This document shows, in pieces, positions 51,297 to 60,210 of a stretch of 64,000 bases of DNA; position 1 is the stretch's first letter; each line of letters opens with the position of its first letter. Made by a program: the position numbers and the translations under genes. This stretch comes from an uncultured Lachnospiraceae bacterium (GTDB taxonomy: Bacteria; Bacillota; Clostridia; Lachnospirales; Lachnospiraceae): NCBI GenBank assembly GCA_934339365.1, contig CAKRHW010000002.1, positions 124,001-188,000 on the forward strand, read 5' to 3'. Below the pieces are notes generated by a model that saw only the letters and a program-made list of their open reading frames with translations, was not told the DNA's origin and did no database searches.

Positions 51297-52187
51297 ATGG
51301 AAAATGTTCGAAGAAAATTAAAAGTGGACCAATATTATAAAAAAGGGATTGATGGCAGGCAAATTACAATTGCTGTTTTAGATACAGGTGTTGCAAGACA
51401 TTATGACTTGAATGGACAGGTGATTGCCTTTCGGGATTTTATAGGAAAAAGGAAAAATAGATACGATGATAATGGCCATGGAACACATATCTGTGGAATT
51501 TTAGCAGGACGTGGAGCATTATATCGCCGGTATCGTGGAATTGCTCCTCGAAGTCAGCTGGTTGTAGGGAAAGTATTAGATGATATGGGAAATGGAAAGA
51601 TCGAGGATGTAATCAGAGGAATTCATTGGATTATTGATCAGAAGGAACAATATAACATTCGTCTTTTAAATATTTCCATTGGAAACAGTGGAAATCCAAG
51701 AGAAAAAAATGAGGAACGATTGATTCAGGCAGTAGAAGATGCATGGAATCAGGGAATTATTGTAGTTGTAGCAGCAGGAAATAAAGGACCACGTCCGGGA
51801 ACTATTACAATTCCAGGTGTCAGCAAAAAAGTAATTACCGTAGGTGCATTAGATACACGAAATTCTACGAAAGGAGAAGAGCAACAATTGCTTTCTTATT
51901 CTGGTTGTGGACCAACATGGGAATGTATTGTGAAACCGGAAATTGTTACATTTGGAGATAAGATTATATCTTGTGGAAATTATCGAAATGGATATGTTGC
52001 AAAAAGCGGGACATCAATGGCTACGCCGATTGTTACCGGGTGCATTGCATTACTATTGCAAAAGCATCCGAATCTTACCAATAAAGAGGTAAAAGAAATA
52101 TTGAAAAAAACGAGTGTAAAATTAGAAGGCGATAAATTACGTCAGGGATGGGGTGCCTTGTCTTTAGAAAATATAATGAATGTTTAA
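51297..52187 (+). CDS. S8 family subtilisin-like protease, minimal form
   Basis: This 296-residue protein is nearly all catalytic domain, with the full triad: Asp29 in IAVLDTGVA, His61 in NGHGTHICG, and Ser240 in SGTSMATP. There is only a 20-residue lead, with no signal peptide or prodomain, as in intracellular subtilisins (AprX/IspA type). It would act in the cytoplasm or mother cell. Divergent from the Cys-rich operon, it is a candidate processing enzyme for those proteins (inference). SD AGAGGCGGG lies 6 bases upstream. Confidence 0.88.
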   Translation: MENVRRKLKVDQYYKKGIDGRQITIAVLDTGVARHYDLNGQVIAFRDFIGKRKNRYDDNGHGTHICGILAGRGALYRRYRGIAPRSQLVVGKVLDDMGNGKIEDVIRGIHWIIDQKEQYNIRLLNISIGNSGNPREKNEERLIQAVEDAWNQGIIVVVAAGNKGPRPGTITIPGVSKKVITVGALDTRNSTKGEEQQLLSYSGCGPTWECIVKPEIVTFGDKIISCGNYRNGYVAKSGTSMATPIVTGCIALLLQKHPNLTNKEVKEILKKTSVKLEGDKLRQGWGALSLENIMNV

Positions 52188-52287
52188 ACAGGTTGTGAAA
52201 ACAAAAAGTATGTGTTAAGATAAAAAATGTGAAAAAGCAGATATATTCTTGATAGACATTGCAGAAGAAAGAGAAAGGTCGGAAAAT

Positions 52288-53112
52288 ATGGAAGAAAAAT
52301 GCACACACAACTGTTCATCATGTTCATCTGGTTGTAGTGAAAAAAGTAAAATGAACTTAAAGGCACCTTTGCACGAACTTAGTCGTGTAAAAAAGGTAAT
52401 TGGAGTAGTCAGTGGAAAAGGTGGGGTTGGAAAATCACTTGTTACATCATTGCTTGCTGTAGAGATGGCCCGGCAGGGAAAACGAGTTGCAATCTTAGAT
52501 GCTGATATTACCGGACCGTCAATTCCTAAGTCTTTTGGAATTCATGAAAGAGCAATGCATAATGGAAAGGGAATTGTACCTGCAGTATCTTCTCAGGGAA
52601 TTCAGATTATGTCATTGAATTTAATGTTAGAGAATGAAACAGATCCGGTAATCTGGAGAGGTTCTATGATTGCAGAAGCAGTAAAACAATTTTGGACAGA
52701 TGTAATATGGGATGATGTAGATGTTATGTTTGTTGATATGCCACCAGGAACAGGTGATGTACCATTAACGGTATATCAGTCTCTTCCAATCGATGGAATT
52801 GTTCTTGTAACATCACCACAGGATTTAGTAACTATGATTGTAGAAAAAGCTGTTAAAATGGCTCAAAAGATGCAGATTCCTGTATTAGGAATTGTAGAAA
52901 ATATGAGTTATCTGATCTGCCCGGACTGTCATAAGAAGATTTCCGTTTTTGGAGAAAGTCACTTAGAAGAAATTGCACAACAATTTCAAATAAAACAACT
53001 GTCACGCCTGCCACTTCAGCCACAGTTTGCAACACTTTGTGATCAAGGAAAAATTGAAGAAATAAAAACAAATGAATTAGAGAATTTGTGTACTGAGATA
53101 AAAAATAAATAA
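52288..53112 (+). CDS. Mrp/NBP35-type iron-sulfur cluster carrier ATPase
   Basis: This 274-residue P-loop ATPase has the deviant Walker A GVVSGKGGVGKS (about 37-48). The N-terminal cysteine motif CTHNCSSCSSGC (residues 5-16) and CPDCHKK (about 212-218) are typical iron-sulfur ligands of Mrp/NBP35 scaffolds. MFVDMPPGTGD is the Walker B region. It carries clusters to target enzymes in the cytoplasm. The frame is open from 52249, but family N-termini begin at MEEKCTHNC, so I choose 52288. A terminator follows. Confidence 0.9.
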   Translation: MEEKCTHNCSSCSSGCSEKSKMNLKAPLHELSRVKKVIGVVSGKGGVGKSLVTSLLAVEMARQGKRVAILDADITGPSIPKSFGIHERAMHNGKGIVPAVSSQGIQIMSLNLMLENETDPVIWRGSMIAEAVKQFWTDVIWDDVDVMFVDMPPGTGDVPLTVYQSLPIDGIVLVTSPQDLVTMIVEKAVKMAQKMQIPVLGIVENMSYLICPDCHKKISVFGESHLEEIAQQFQIKQLSRLPLQPQFATLCDQGKIEEIKTNELENLCTEIKNK

Positions 53113-53143
53113 ATCTTAAGAATTCTTAAATGTTCATTCGTTG

Positions 53144-53186
53144 AAAAGCCTATGGGAATATGATAAGATTTTCATAGGCTTTTTTT
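53144..53186 (+). terminator. Terminator after the Mrp gene
   Basis: The 11-bp stem AAAAGCCTATG (53144-53154) pairs with CATAGGCTTTT (53173-53183) and runs into a T7 tract. It ends 44 bases before the P-type ATPase start. Confidence 0.85.
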
Positions 53187-53229
53187 GGAAAAATTATCGT
53201 TTCGAATGGATGTAAAAAGGAGCAGTCAG

Positions 53230-55596
53230 ATGGATGAAAAGAAATTATTAGAACAAGGTTTAACACAAGAAGAAGTGGAAGAACGAAAAAGACAGGGATT
53301 GTATAATGGAGCTTATCAGGTAAAAACAAAGACAATCGGACAGATATTATTTAGTAATATTTTCACATTATTTAATTTTGTGAATCTATTTCTTGCAGTC
53401 TGTGTTTTTTTAGTTGGTTCTTATAAAAACATGATGTTTTTAGGCGTTGTGTTTTGGAATATTGGAATTGGAATTTTTCAGCAAATACGGTCTAAAAAAG
53501 TAATTGACCGATTATCTTTGATTTCTAATCCAAAGACCGATGTTTTAAGAGACGGGAAACGTATTACGATTCAACATACAGAAATTTGCCAGGACGATAT
53601 ACTTCTTTTAGAAGCAGGCAATCAGATCTGCGCAGATTCTGTTATTTTAGTTGGAACTATCATGGTAAATGAAAGTATGTTAACAGGAGAAAGTAATCCT
53701 ATACAAAAAACAGTGGGAGATTCTATTTTATCCGGCAGTTATATTATTAGTGGAAGTGTTGAGGCCAGAGTGATTCATGTAGGCAAAGAAAATTATATTA
53801 ATACAATTATTGGAAATGCCAAATACATGAAAAAACCGAATTCCGAGATTATGGATTCCACAAAATTTATTATTAAAGTAATTTCCATCTGTATGTTTCC
53901 GATTGCATTTATTCTATTCGCAAAATATAACTGGAGTATGCATCTTTCAATCAAAAATACAGTTGTAAATACAGTGTCTGCATTAGTTGGTATGATTCCA
54001 AACGGGTTAATGTTACTTACAACATGTGTATTAGCAGTAGGTGTGATACGATTAGCCAAAAAAGATACTCTTGTTCAGGAACTATATTGTATAGAAACAT
54101 TAGCAAGAGTTGATGTTTTATGTTTAGATAAAACCGGAACAATTACAGAAGGAACCATGGAATTAGAAGATTATCATCCGGTAAAGGAATATACAAAGGA
54201 AGAGTTTAGAGATGCCATTGCATCTTTTTCCTCTGCGATTGCAGATAAAAACCCGACAATTATGGCAATTAAAGAGAAATTTGTTCAAAAAAGCAATCTA
54301 CAGATAGAAGGTACAATTCCGTTTAATTCCATTCAAAAATGGAGTCTGGTAAAATTTAAAAATGGACCGGCATATGTATTAGGAGCACCGGAAAATGTAT
54401 TAAAAAACAGAATTTCAGAATATCAGGATTGCATTCAGCCATTGTTAAAAGCGGGAAATCGTGTTTTAGTTTTTGCAAAAAGTGATGTGAAAAAAATAAT
54501 AGATGATCAGCTTCCAGAAGATATTCAGCCAATGGGATTTATTGTAATTAATGAAAAAATAAGAACAAGTGCCAAGGATACATTGGAATATTTTAAAACA
54601 CAGGATGTAAATGTAAAGATTATATCCGGAGATAATCCACAGACCGTTTCTGCTATTGCAAAACGGGCCGGTGTGGAACAGGCGGAGAATTATATTGATG
54701 CAAGAACAATAAAAGAGGCCGATGATTTAAATGAAATCGTTGAGAAGTATACAATTTTTGGTCGAGTGACACCAACCCAGAAGTTATCTTTTGTAAAAGC
54801 ATTAAAAGAAAATGGTCATACAGTTGCAATGACAGGTGATGGAGTGAATGATGTACTTGCATTAAAAGAAGCCGATTGCAGTATTGCCATGCAGTCAGGA
54901 AGTGATGCTGCACGAAACGTTTCCCAGCTGGTTTTATTAAAATCAGATTTTTCAGCCATGCCTGCAATTGTGGAAGAGGGAAGGAGAAGTATTAATAATT
55001 TAGAACGTTCGGCTACCCTGTATCTGGAAAAAACGATTTATGCAACCTTACTGGCTTTGATTTTTATCTTTTTACCATTTGAATATCCCTTTGAAGCAGT
55101 ACATTTAACATTGATTGGAAGTTTATCGATAGGAATTCCTTCTTTTATTCTGGCACTTGAACCGAATAAAGAACGGGTAACCGGACATTTTTTAACCAAA
55201 GTTTTTCAGATAGCAATTCCAAGTGGACTGCTTGTAGTTGGAAATGTACTTTTGACGATGGGATTTAATTATTTCTTTCATATCGGCAGCCAGTATAATG
55301 AAACTATGGCGACATATAGCACTTTTATTACAGCAATGATTGTATTGTATCATATTTGTAAGCCATTTAATCTGCTGAAAAAAATGATGTTAGTTATTTT
55401 AATTGGAGCATTTTTGTTAGCAAGTCAGTTAATGCGGCCACTTTTTCAACTTGCTTATCTGCCAGTCAGATTAAAATTAGAATTGATTATTTTAGGCATC
55501 ATTACCTTTTTTGTTTATAAATTCTTAAGATACCTTACAAAGAAGGTGTTTCATAAGTTTACAAAACAGAAAGAATCATGTATAATAAAAAAATAA
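53230..55596 (+). CDS. P-type cation-transporting ATPase (CtpE-like)
   Basis: This 788-residue membrane pump has TGE in MLTGESNPIQ (actuator domain), the phosphorylation motif DKTGTIT (about 295), IISGDNPQT, and the hinge MTGDGVNDVLALKEAD (about 540). Membrane helices occur in the usual 2+2+6 pattern, with PNGL in helix 4. No N-terminal metal-binding domain is present. It resembles the CtpE branch (Ca2+/other cation uptake) more than heavy-metal or K+ pumps; the ion is not certain. Start at 53230, with AAAGGAG eight bases upstream; the TTG upstream lies in the terminator region. Confidence 0.87.
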   Translation: MDEKKLLEQGLTQEEVEERKRQGLYNGAYQVKTKTIGQILFSNIFTLFNFVNLFLAVCVFLVGSYKNMMFLGVVFWNIGIGIFQQIRSKKVIDRLSLISNPKTDVLRDGKRITIQHTEICQDDILLLEAGNQICADSVILVGTIMVNESMLTGESNPIQKTVGDSILSGSYIISGSVEARVIHVGKENYINTIIGNAKYMKKPNSEIMDSTKFIIKVISICMFPIAFILFAKYNWSMHLSIKNTVVNTVSALVGMIPNGLMLLTTCVLAVGVIRLAKKDTLVQELYCIETLARVDVLCLDKTGTITEGTMELEDYHPVKEYTKEEFRDAIASFSSAIADKNPTIMAIKEKFVQKSNLQIEGTIPFNSIQKWSLVKFKNGPAYVLGAPENVLKNRISEYQDCIQPLLKAGNRVLVFAKSDVKKIIDDQLPEDIQPMGFIVINEKIRTSAKDTLEYFKTQDVNVKIISGDNPQTVSAIAKRAGVEQAENYIDARTIKEADDLNEIVEKYTIFGRVTPTQKLSFVKALKENGHTVAMTGDGVNDVLALKEADCSIAMQSGSDAARNVSQLVLLKSDFSAMPAIVEEGRRSINNLERSATLYLEKTIYATLLALIFIFLPFEYPFEAVHLTLIGSLSIGIPSFILALEPNKERVTGHFLTKVFQIAIPSGLLVVGNVLLTMGFNYFFHIGSQYNETMATYSTFITAMIVLYHICKPFNLLKKMMLVILIGAFLLASQLMRPLFQLAYLPVRLKLELIILGIITFFVYKFLRYLTKKVFHKFTKQKESCIIKK
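55558..55586 (+). promoter_or_regulatory. Promoter of the isocitrate dehydrogenase gene
   Basis: GTTACA (55558-55563) and a perfect TATAAT (55581-55586) are 17 bases apart. The element overlaps the last codons of the ATPase gene, 28 bases before the icd ATG. Confidence 0.5.
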
Positions 55597-55613
55597 ATTT
55601 TAGGAGGTACAAG

Positions 55614-56822
55614 ATGGATAAGATTAAGATGACAACTCCTTTAGTGGAGATGGATGGAGATGAGATGACAAGAATCTTATGGCAGATGATTAAGGATGAA
55701 TTATTATTGCCATTTGTAGATTTGAAGACAGAGTATTACGATTTGGGACTTGTTCATAGAAATGAAACAAATGATCAGGTTACAATTGATTCTGCAGAAG
55801 CAACTAAGAAATATGGTGTAGCAGTAAAGTGTGCCACCATTACTCCAAATGCTGCAAGAATGACAGAATATGATTTAAAAGAAATGTGGAAGAGTCCAAA
55901 TGGTACAATTCGTGCAATGTTAGATGGAACTGTTTTTCGTGCTCCAATCATTGTAAAGGGTATTGAACCTTATGTTAAAAACTGGAAGAAACCAATTACA
56001 ATTGCCAGACATGCATATGGTGATGTTTATAAAGCATCAGAGATGAAAATTCCTGGTAAAGGAAAAGCTGAATTAGTGTATACAGCAGAAGACGGAACAG
56101 AAACACGTGAATTAATTCATGAGTTTCAGGGAGCAGGAATTATTCAGGGTATGCATAACTTAAATGACTCTATTGAAAGTTTTGCAAGAAGTTGTTTTAA
56201 CTATGCACTTGATACCAAGCAGGATCTTTGGTTTGCAACAAAGGATACTATTTCCAAAAAATATGATCATACATTTAAGGATATTTTCCAGGAGATTTAT
56301 GATAAGGAGTATGACGAAAAATTCAAAGCAGCGGGAATTGAATATTTCTATACATTAATTGATGATGCAGTTGCCAGAGTGATTCGTTCAGAAGGTGGTT
56401 ATATCTGGGCATGTAAGAACTATGATGGAGATGTTATGAGCGATATGGTTGCAACTGCATTTGGTTCTTTATCTATGATGACATCTGTATTAGCTTCACC
56501 TCATGGATATTATGAATATGAAGCAGCTCATGGTACTGTACAGAGACATTATTATAAGCATCTGAAAGGTGAAAAAACTTCTACAAATCCAATTGCAACT
56601 ATTTTTGCATGGACAGGTGCACTTCGTAAAAGAGGAGAATTAGATAACCTTCCAGAACTTGGTGCATTTGCAGATAAATTAGAAAAAGCCTGTATCCAGA
56701 CAATTGAAAATGGTGATATGACAGGTGACTTAGCTTTAATCTCAACAGCTGAAAAGAAACATGTATGCACAAGTGAAGAGTTTATTAAAGCAATTAGAAA
56801 GACTTTAGAATCACTTATGTAA
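55614..56822 (+). CDS. icd: NADP-dependent isocitrate dehydrogenase
   Basis: This 402-residue protein is of the eukaryotic-like type II group (MTTPLVEMDGDEMTRILWQ at the N-terminus, GTVFRAPI, EGGYIWACKNYDGDVMSD, EAAHGTVQRHY). It oxidises isocitrate to 2-oxoglutarate and makes NADPH. ATG at 55614 is chosen because AGGAGG lies 6 bases upstream. With the citrate-synthase-like gene 1.2 kb away it may feed glutamate synthesis. The two are separated by a minus-strand carbamate kinase gene. Confidence 0.94.
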   Translation: MDKIKMTTPLVEMDGDEMTRILWQMIKDELLLPFVDLKTEYYDLGLVHRNETNDQVTIDSAEATKKYGVAVKCATITPNAARMTEYDLKEMWKSPNGTIRAMLDGTVFRAPIIVKGIEPYVKNWKKPITIARHAYGDVYKASEMKIPGKGKAELVYTAEDGTETRELIHEFQGAGIIQGMHNLNDSIESFARSCFNYALDTKQDLWFATKDTISKKYDHTFKDIFQEIYDKEYDEKFKAAGIEYFYTLIDDAVARVIRSEGGYIWACKNYDGDVMSDMVATAFGSLSMMTSVLASPHGYYEYEAAHGTVQRHYYKHLKGEKTSTNPIATIFAWTGALRKRGELDNLPELGAFADKLEKACIQTIENGDMTGDLALISTAEKKHVCTSEEFIKAIRKTLESLM

Positions 56823-56852
56823 ATTATATAACGATTCAGAAATACTTAGAAT

Positions 56853-56893
56853 AAAAAAACTATAGACTGCAATTTGCAGCCTATAGTTTTTTT
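56853..56893. terminator. Bidirectional terminator between icd and the carbamate kinase gene
   Basis: A 20-bp stem with one mismatch (56853-56872 with 56874-56893) has A7 on the left arm and T7 on the right. Confidence 0.88.
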
Positions 56894-56894
56894 A

Positions 56895-57824
56895 TTATTT
56901 AATGATTGTACCAATTTTTTCTAACATACCATCTTTGGCTTTATCTAAGTTGGTAATAATTGCACGTCGATTTGGACTTGCTGAAACAAACTTAATAGAA
57001 GCATCGATTTTAGGAAGAGAAGTAGTAACTTTAAACTTACCTTCCTGAATCAGCTGATTTGCTTCGTCAATCGTTAAATGTCCAAGTTCCTGTTCTTGCT
57101 CAGTTCCCTTATTAATTATCACATGATCCTTAGCTGTTAAAATTAACAGGGTAGAGGCATCTAACATATCGGCTAACTTAGCAGCAGTATAATCCTTCTC
57201 AATAATTGCACTGGCACCTTTTAATCCGGTACGTTGTTCTAAGACAGGAATTCCACCGCCACCTGCAGCGATGACTAATTGATTGGCATCTAATAAAGCA
57301 CGAATAGAATCAATTTCATAAATATCAATTGGCTGAGGAGAAGCGATAATACGACGATACCCTTTTCCTTCCTCATAAGTAACATAATTTCCCTTATGTT
57401 CTTCTACAGATGCTTCATCTTTGGTCATGTATCTTCCAATTACCTTGGTTGGAGCATTAAATGCTTTATCAAATGGATCAACACGTACCTGTGTAATAAT
57501 GGTAGATACTGGTTTGTATATACCACGATATAATAATTCTGTTCGAATTGCGTTCTGTAAATCAAATCCAATATATCCCTGACTCATTGCACCACAGACA
57601 GACATAGGAGCAACTGTATAATTGTTATCTAATCTCGCAAATTCTGTCATGGCAGTCTGAATCATTCCAACCTGTGGTCCATTGCTATGCGTAATTACAA
57701 TTTCATATTTTGCTTCTACTAAATCTGCAATTGCTTTTGCAGCATTTTTTACACGTTCTTTCTGTTCGGGGAAAGTATCACCAAATGCATTTCTTCCTAA
57801 TGCAACTACAACTTTATTATTCAT
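56895..57824 (-). CDS. arcC: Carbamate kinase
   Basis: This 309-residue amino-acid-kinase-fold enzyme interconverts carbamoyl phosphate plus ADP with carbamate plus ATP. Seen: ITHSNGPQVG (about 43), MSVCGAMSQGYIG, GRYMTKDEA, RRIIASPQP, VIAAGGGGIPV (about 210) and ILTAKDHV. The N-terminal motif reads VVALGRNAFG where the classic enzyme has ALGGNAL. No arginine deiminase or ornithine carbamoyltransferase is nearby, so the source of carbamoyl phosphate is not evident. ATG at 57824 has GAGG 5 bases upstream. Confidence 0.9.
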   Translation of the reverse strand: MNNKVVVALGRNAFGDTFPEQKERVKNAAKAIADLVEAKYEIVITHSNGPQVGMIQTAMTEFARLDNNYTVAPMSVCGAMSQGYIGFDLQNAIRTELLYRGIYKPVSTIITQVRVDPFDKAFNAPTKVIGRYMTKDEASVEEHKGNYVTYEEGKGYRRIIASPQPIDIYEIDSIRALLDANQLVIAAGGGGIPVLEQRTGLKGASAIIEKDYTAAKLADMLDASTLLILTAKDHVIINKGTEQEQELGHLTIDEANQLIQEGKFKVTTSLPKIDASIKFVSASPNRRAIITNLDKAKDGMLEKIGTIIK

Positions 57825-57906
57825 AATGACCTCATTTCTGTGTTGGTAAACTGAATTACAACACCGTAAATTAGGGCAAACAAAAATTTGCCTTTTATAT
57901 AATTGT

Positions 57907-57935
57907 ATTATAATAGAAAAATAAAAAAAATACAA
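57907..57935 (-). promoter_or_regulatory. Promoter of the carbamate kinase gene
   Basis: Minus-strand TTGTAT (57935-57930) and a perfect TATAAT (57912-57907) are 17 bases apart. A small GGCAAA/TTTGCC hairpin (57875-57892) follows in the leader. Confidence 0.6.
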
Positions 57936-57955
57936 CAGAATTTGGATATTGCATA

Positions 57956-57984
57956 TTGACAATACACGTATCATTGTATACAAT
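57956..57984 (+). promoter_or_regulatory. Promoter of the citrate-synthase-like gene with overlapping GntR-type operator
   Basis: A perfect TTGACA (57956-57961) and TACAAT (57979-57984) are 17 bases apart. The -10 lies inside a perfect 12-bp palindrome ATTGTATACAAT (57973-57984), which fits the TNGTNNNACNA/TGTATACA operators of FadR-subfamily GntR repressors. The regulator gene is at 59486. Confidence 0.65.
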
Positions 57985-58069
57985 AATACAAAGATACAGA
58001 AGAGTGGGAAAAGAGAGTACAGGAACTGATCTCGTTTCTATATCAAACATTTGCAAAAAGGAGATTATT

Positions 58070-59476
58070 ATGAGTTTAACAGATAATTACAGAGTACGTT
58101 TAGATAAACATACGAATTTATTGGAACTAGAAGAACATATCTATCATTTAGTGGAAAATGATGAACCGAATGTATATCGGAATTTATTTCCATACGATGA
58201 GGTACCAAAGATTGCTTTTAATAATCGTATTGTGCCACATGATATGCCGGAAAATATCTGGATTACAGATACCACATTTCGTGACGGACAACAGTCACGT
58301 GCTCCATATACGACAGAACAGATTGTTCACATATATGATGAATTACATCGTTTAGGCGGACCAAAGGGAATTATCCGTCAAAGTGAATTTTTCTTATATA
58401 GTAAAAAAGATCGTGATGCAGTTTATAAATGTTTAGAGAGAGGATATAAGTTCCCGGAAGTTACGAGCTGGATTCGTGCAAGTAAAAAAGACTTTCAGTT
58501 AGTGAAAGATATCGGTTTAAAAGAGACAGGAATTTTAGTCAGCTGTTCAGATTATCATATTTTTTATAAATTAAAGATGACAAGAAGAGAATGTATGAAT
58601 CATTATCTTTCAGTTGTAAGAGAATGCTTAGAGACAGGAGTAAGTCCAAGATGTCATTTAGAGGATATTACCCGTTCTGATATTCATGGATTTGTTATTC
58701 CGTTTTGTATTGAACTTATGAAGCTGCAGGAAGAATACCAGATTCCTGTTAAGATACGTGCCTGTGACACAATGGGATATGGCGTGAATTTTTCCGGTGC
58801 CGTTATTCCAAGATCTGTACAGGGAATTATTTACGGTTTAAATAAACATGGTGGAGTTCCATGCGAACAGTTAGAATGGCATGGGCATAATGATTTTTAT
58901 AAGGCCGTTACAAATTCTACTACCGCCTGGTTATATGGTGCATGTGGTGTAAACTGTTCTTTATTTGGAATTGGAGAAAGAACCGGTAATACACCACTAG
59001 AAGCAATGGTATTCGAATATGCTCAGTTAAAAGGTACTTTAGATGGAATGGATACAACCGTTATTACAGATTTAGCTGAATATTTTGAAAAAGAAATTGG
59101 ATACCATATTCCTTCCCGTACTCCTTTTGTTGGTAGAAACTTTAATGTAACGAGAGCAGGAATTCACGCAGACGGATTATTAAAGAATGAAGAGATTTAT
59201 AATATTTTTGATACAGAGAAAATTTTAAAAAGACCTGTTTTGGTTGCAGTTTCAAATACATCCGGTCTTGCAGGAATTGCACATTGGATTAACACTTATT
59301 ACAAATTACCGGAAGAAAAGAAAGTTGATAAGAAGTCTGAATTAGTAACGAAGGTAAAAGAGTGGGTAGATCAGGAATATGATTCCGGAAGAGTGACTGT
59401 AATTACGGATAATGAGTTAATTGATGTAATTAACAAAAGCTGTCAGGAATTAGGAATTGATGTTCCACAAAAGTAA
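58070..59476 (+). CDS. Isopropylmalate/homocitrate synthase family enzyme, probable Re-citrate synthase
   Basis: This 468-residue DRE-TIM enzyme has catalytic start WITDTTFRDGQQSRAPYT (about 65-82) and metal-binding HGHND (about 284). Unlike LeuA or CimA it has a 60-residue N-terminal extension, the segment RLGGPKGIIRQSEFFLYSKKDRDAV, quoted here as residues about 96-120 in outline, and no regulatory domain. That pattern matches, from memory, the Clostridium kluyveri-type Re-citrate synthase group, which condenses acetyl-CoA and oxaloacetate. Database entries often mislabel such proteins as isopropylmalate synthase. ATG at 58070 follows AAGGAG by 7 bases. Co-transcribed with the GntR gene 9 bases downstream. 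Confidence 0.75.
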   Translation: MSLTDNYRVRLDKHTNLLELEEHIYHLVENDEPNVYRNLFPYDEVPKIAFNNRIVPHDMPENIWITDTTFRDGQQSRAPYTTEQIVHIYDELHRLGGPKGIIRQSEFFLYSKKDRDAVYKCLERGYKFPEVTSWIRASKKDFQLVKDIGLKETGILVSCSDYHIFYKLKMTRRECMNHYLSVVRECLETGVSPRCHLEDITRSDIHGFVIPFCIELMKLQEEYQIPVKIRACDTMGYGVNFSGAVIPRSVQGIIYGLNKHGGVPCEQLEWHGHNDFYKAVTNSTTAWLYGACGVNCSLFGIGERTGNTPLEAMVFEYAQLKGTLDGMDTTVITDLAEYFEKEIGYHIPSRTPFVGRNFNVTRAGIHADGLLKNEEIYNIFDTEKILKRPVLVAVSNTSGLAGIAHWINTYYKLPEEKKVDKKSELVTKVKEWVDQEYDSGRVTVITDNELIDVINKSCQELGIDVPQK

Positions 59477-59485
59477 GGAGACATC

Positions 59486-60178
59486 ATGATGGAACAAACA
59501 CATGGACAATTAGAATTATCTGATAAGTACTCCTTACGTGGTCAGGTGTTTGATAGCATTCGCGAGGGGATTTTATCTGGAAAATATCATAGAAATGATG
59601 AGTTACGTGAGATGACTTTAGCAAAAGAATTAGGTGTCAGTCGAACTCCGATTAGAGAAGCACTGAGACAATTAGAATTAGAGGGACTAGTTAATATTAT
59701 TCCCAATAAGGGAGCGTATGTAGTCGGAATTACAGATAAGGATATTCGTGATATCTATGAAATGCGTTCGATGCTTGAAGGATTATGTACCAGATGGGCA
59801 ACGAATAATATTTCAAAGGAAGATATAGAGGCATTAGAAGAAATCAATGACTTATCCGTATTTTCAGCGGAACGAAAAAAATATGATAAAGTGCTTGAAT
59901 TAGATAATCGTTTTCATCAGGTATTATATCGTGCGGCGAAGAGCCGGATGCTAGATAAAACATTATCAGATTTTCATCATTATCTTGAGCATTTAAGGAA
60001 ACAGACACTTTCATCACCTGAGAGGGTTCAGGCTTCCATAGAAGAACATAAAGCAATTGTGGAGGCAATAAAAGCGGGGGATGCACAACAGGCAGAAATG
60101 CTTGCTAATGCTCATATCAAAAAGACAATGGATAATATAGAGGATAAACATTTGCTGTCTATGAATGCAAAAGATTAA
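59486..60178 (+). CDS. GntR family transcriptional regulator, FadR subfamily
   Basis: This 230-residue protein has an N-terminal winged helix (about 15-75: RGQVFDSIREGILSGKY, TLAKELGVSRTPIREAL) and a C-terminal FCD helical domain (about 85-220). The FCD metal/ligand residues fit DIYEMRSMLEG and the DNRFHQVLY region. FCD proteins bind small carboxylates; given the partner gene, citrate or a related acid is a reasonable guess. Probable autorepressor of the operon through the palindrome at 57973-57984. A terminator overlaps its stop. Confidence 0.87.
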   Translation: MMEQTHGQLELSDKYSLRGQVFDSIREGILSGKYHRNDELREMTLAKELGVSRTPIREALRQLELEGLVNIIPNKGAYVVGITDKDIRDIYEMRSMLEGLCTRWATNNISKEDIEALEEINDLSVFSAERKKYDKVLELDNRFHQVLYRAAKSRMLDKTLSDFHHYLEHLRKQTLSSPERVQASIEEHKAIVEAIKAGDAQQAEMLANAHIKKTMDNIEDKHLLSMNAKD

Positions 60179-60210
60179 TGGGAAGAGCTTAAGAAAGCTC
60201 TTCCCATTTT
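60177..60210. terminator. Bidirectional terminator between the GntR and ABC-F genes
   Basis: A perfect 14-bp stem (60177-60190 with 60195-60208) has a 4-base loop and T5 at the end. It overlaps the 3' end of the ABC-F gene. Confidence 0.85.

Noticed and set aside
57825..57983. 53-residue extension of carbamate kinase
   Set aside because: It covers the promoter and leader; family proteins start at MNNKVVVALG-like sequence and an SD precedes that ATG.
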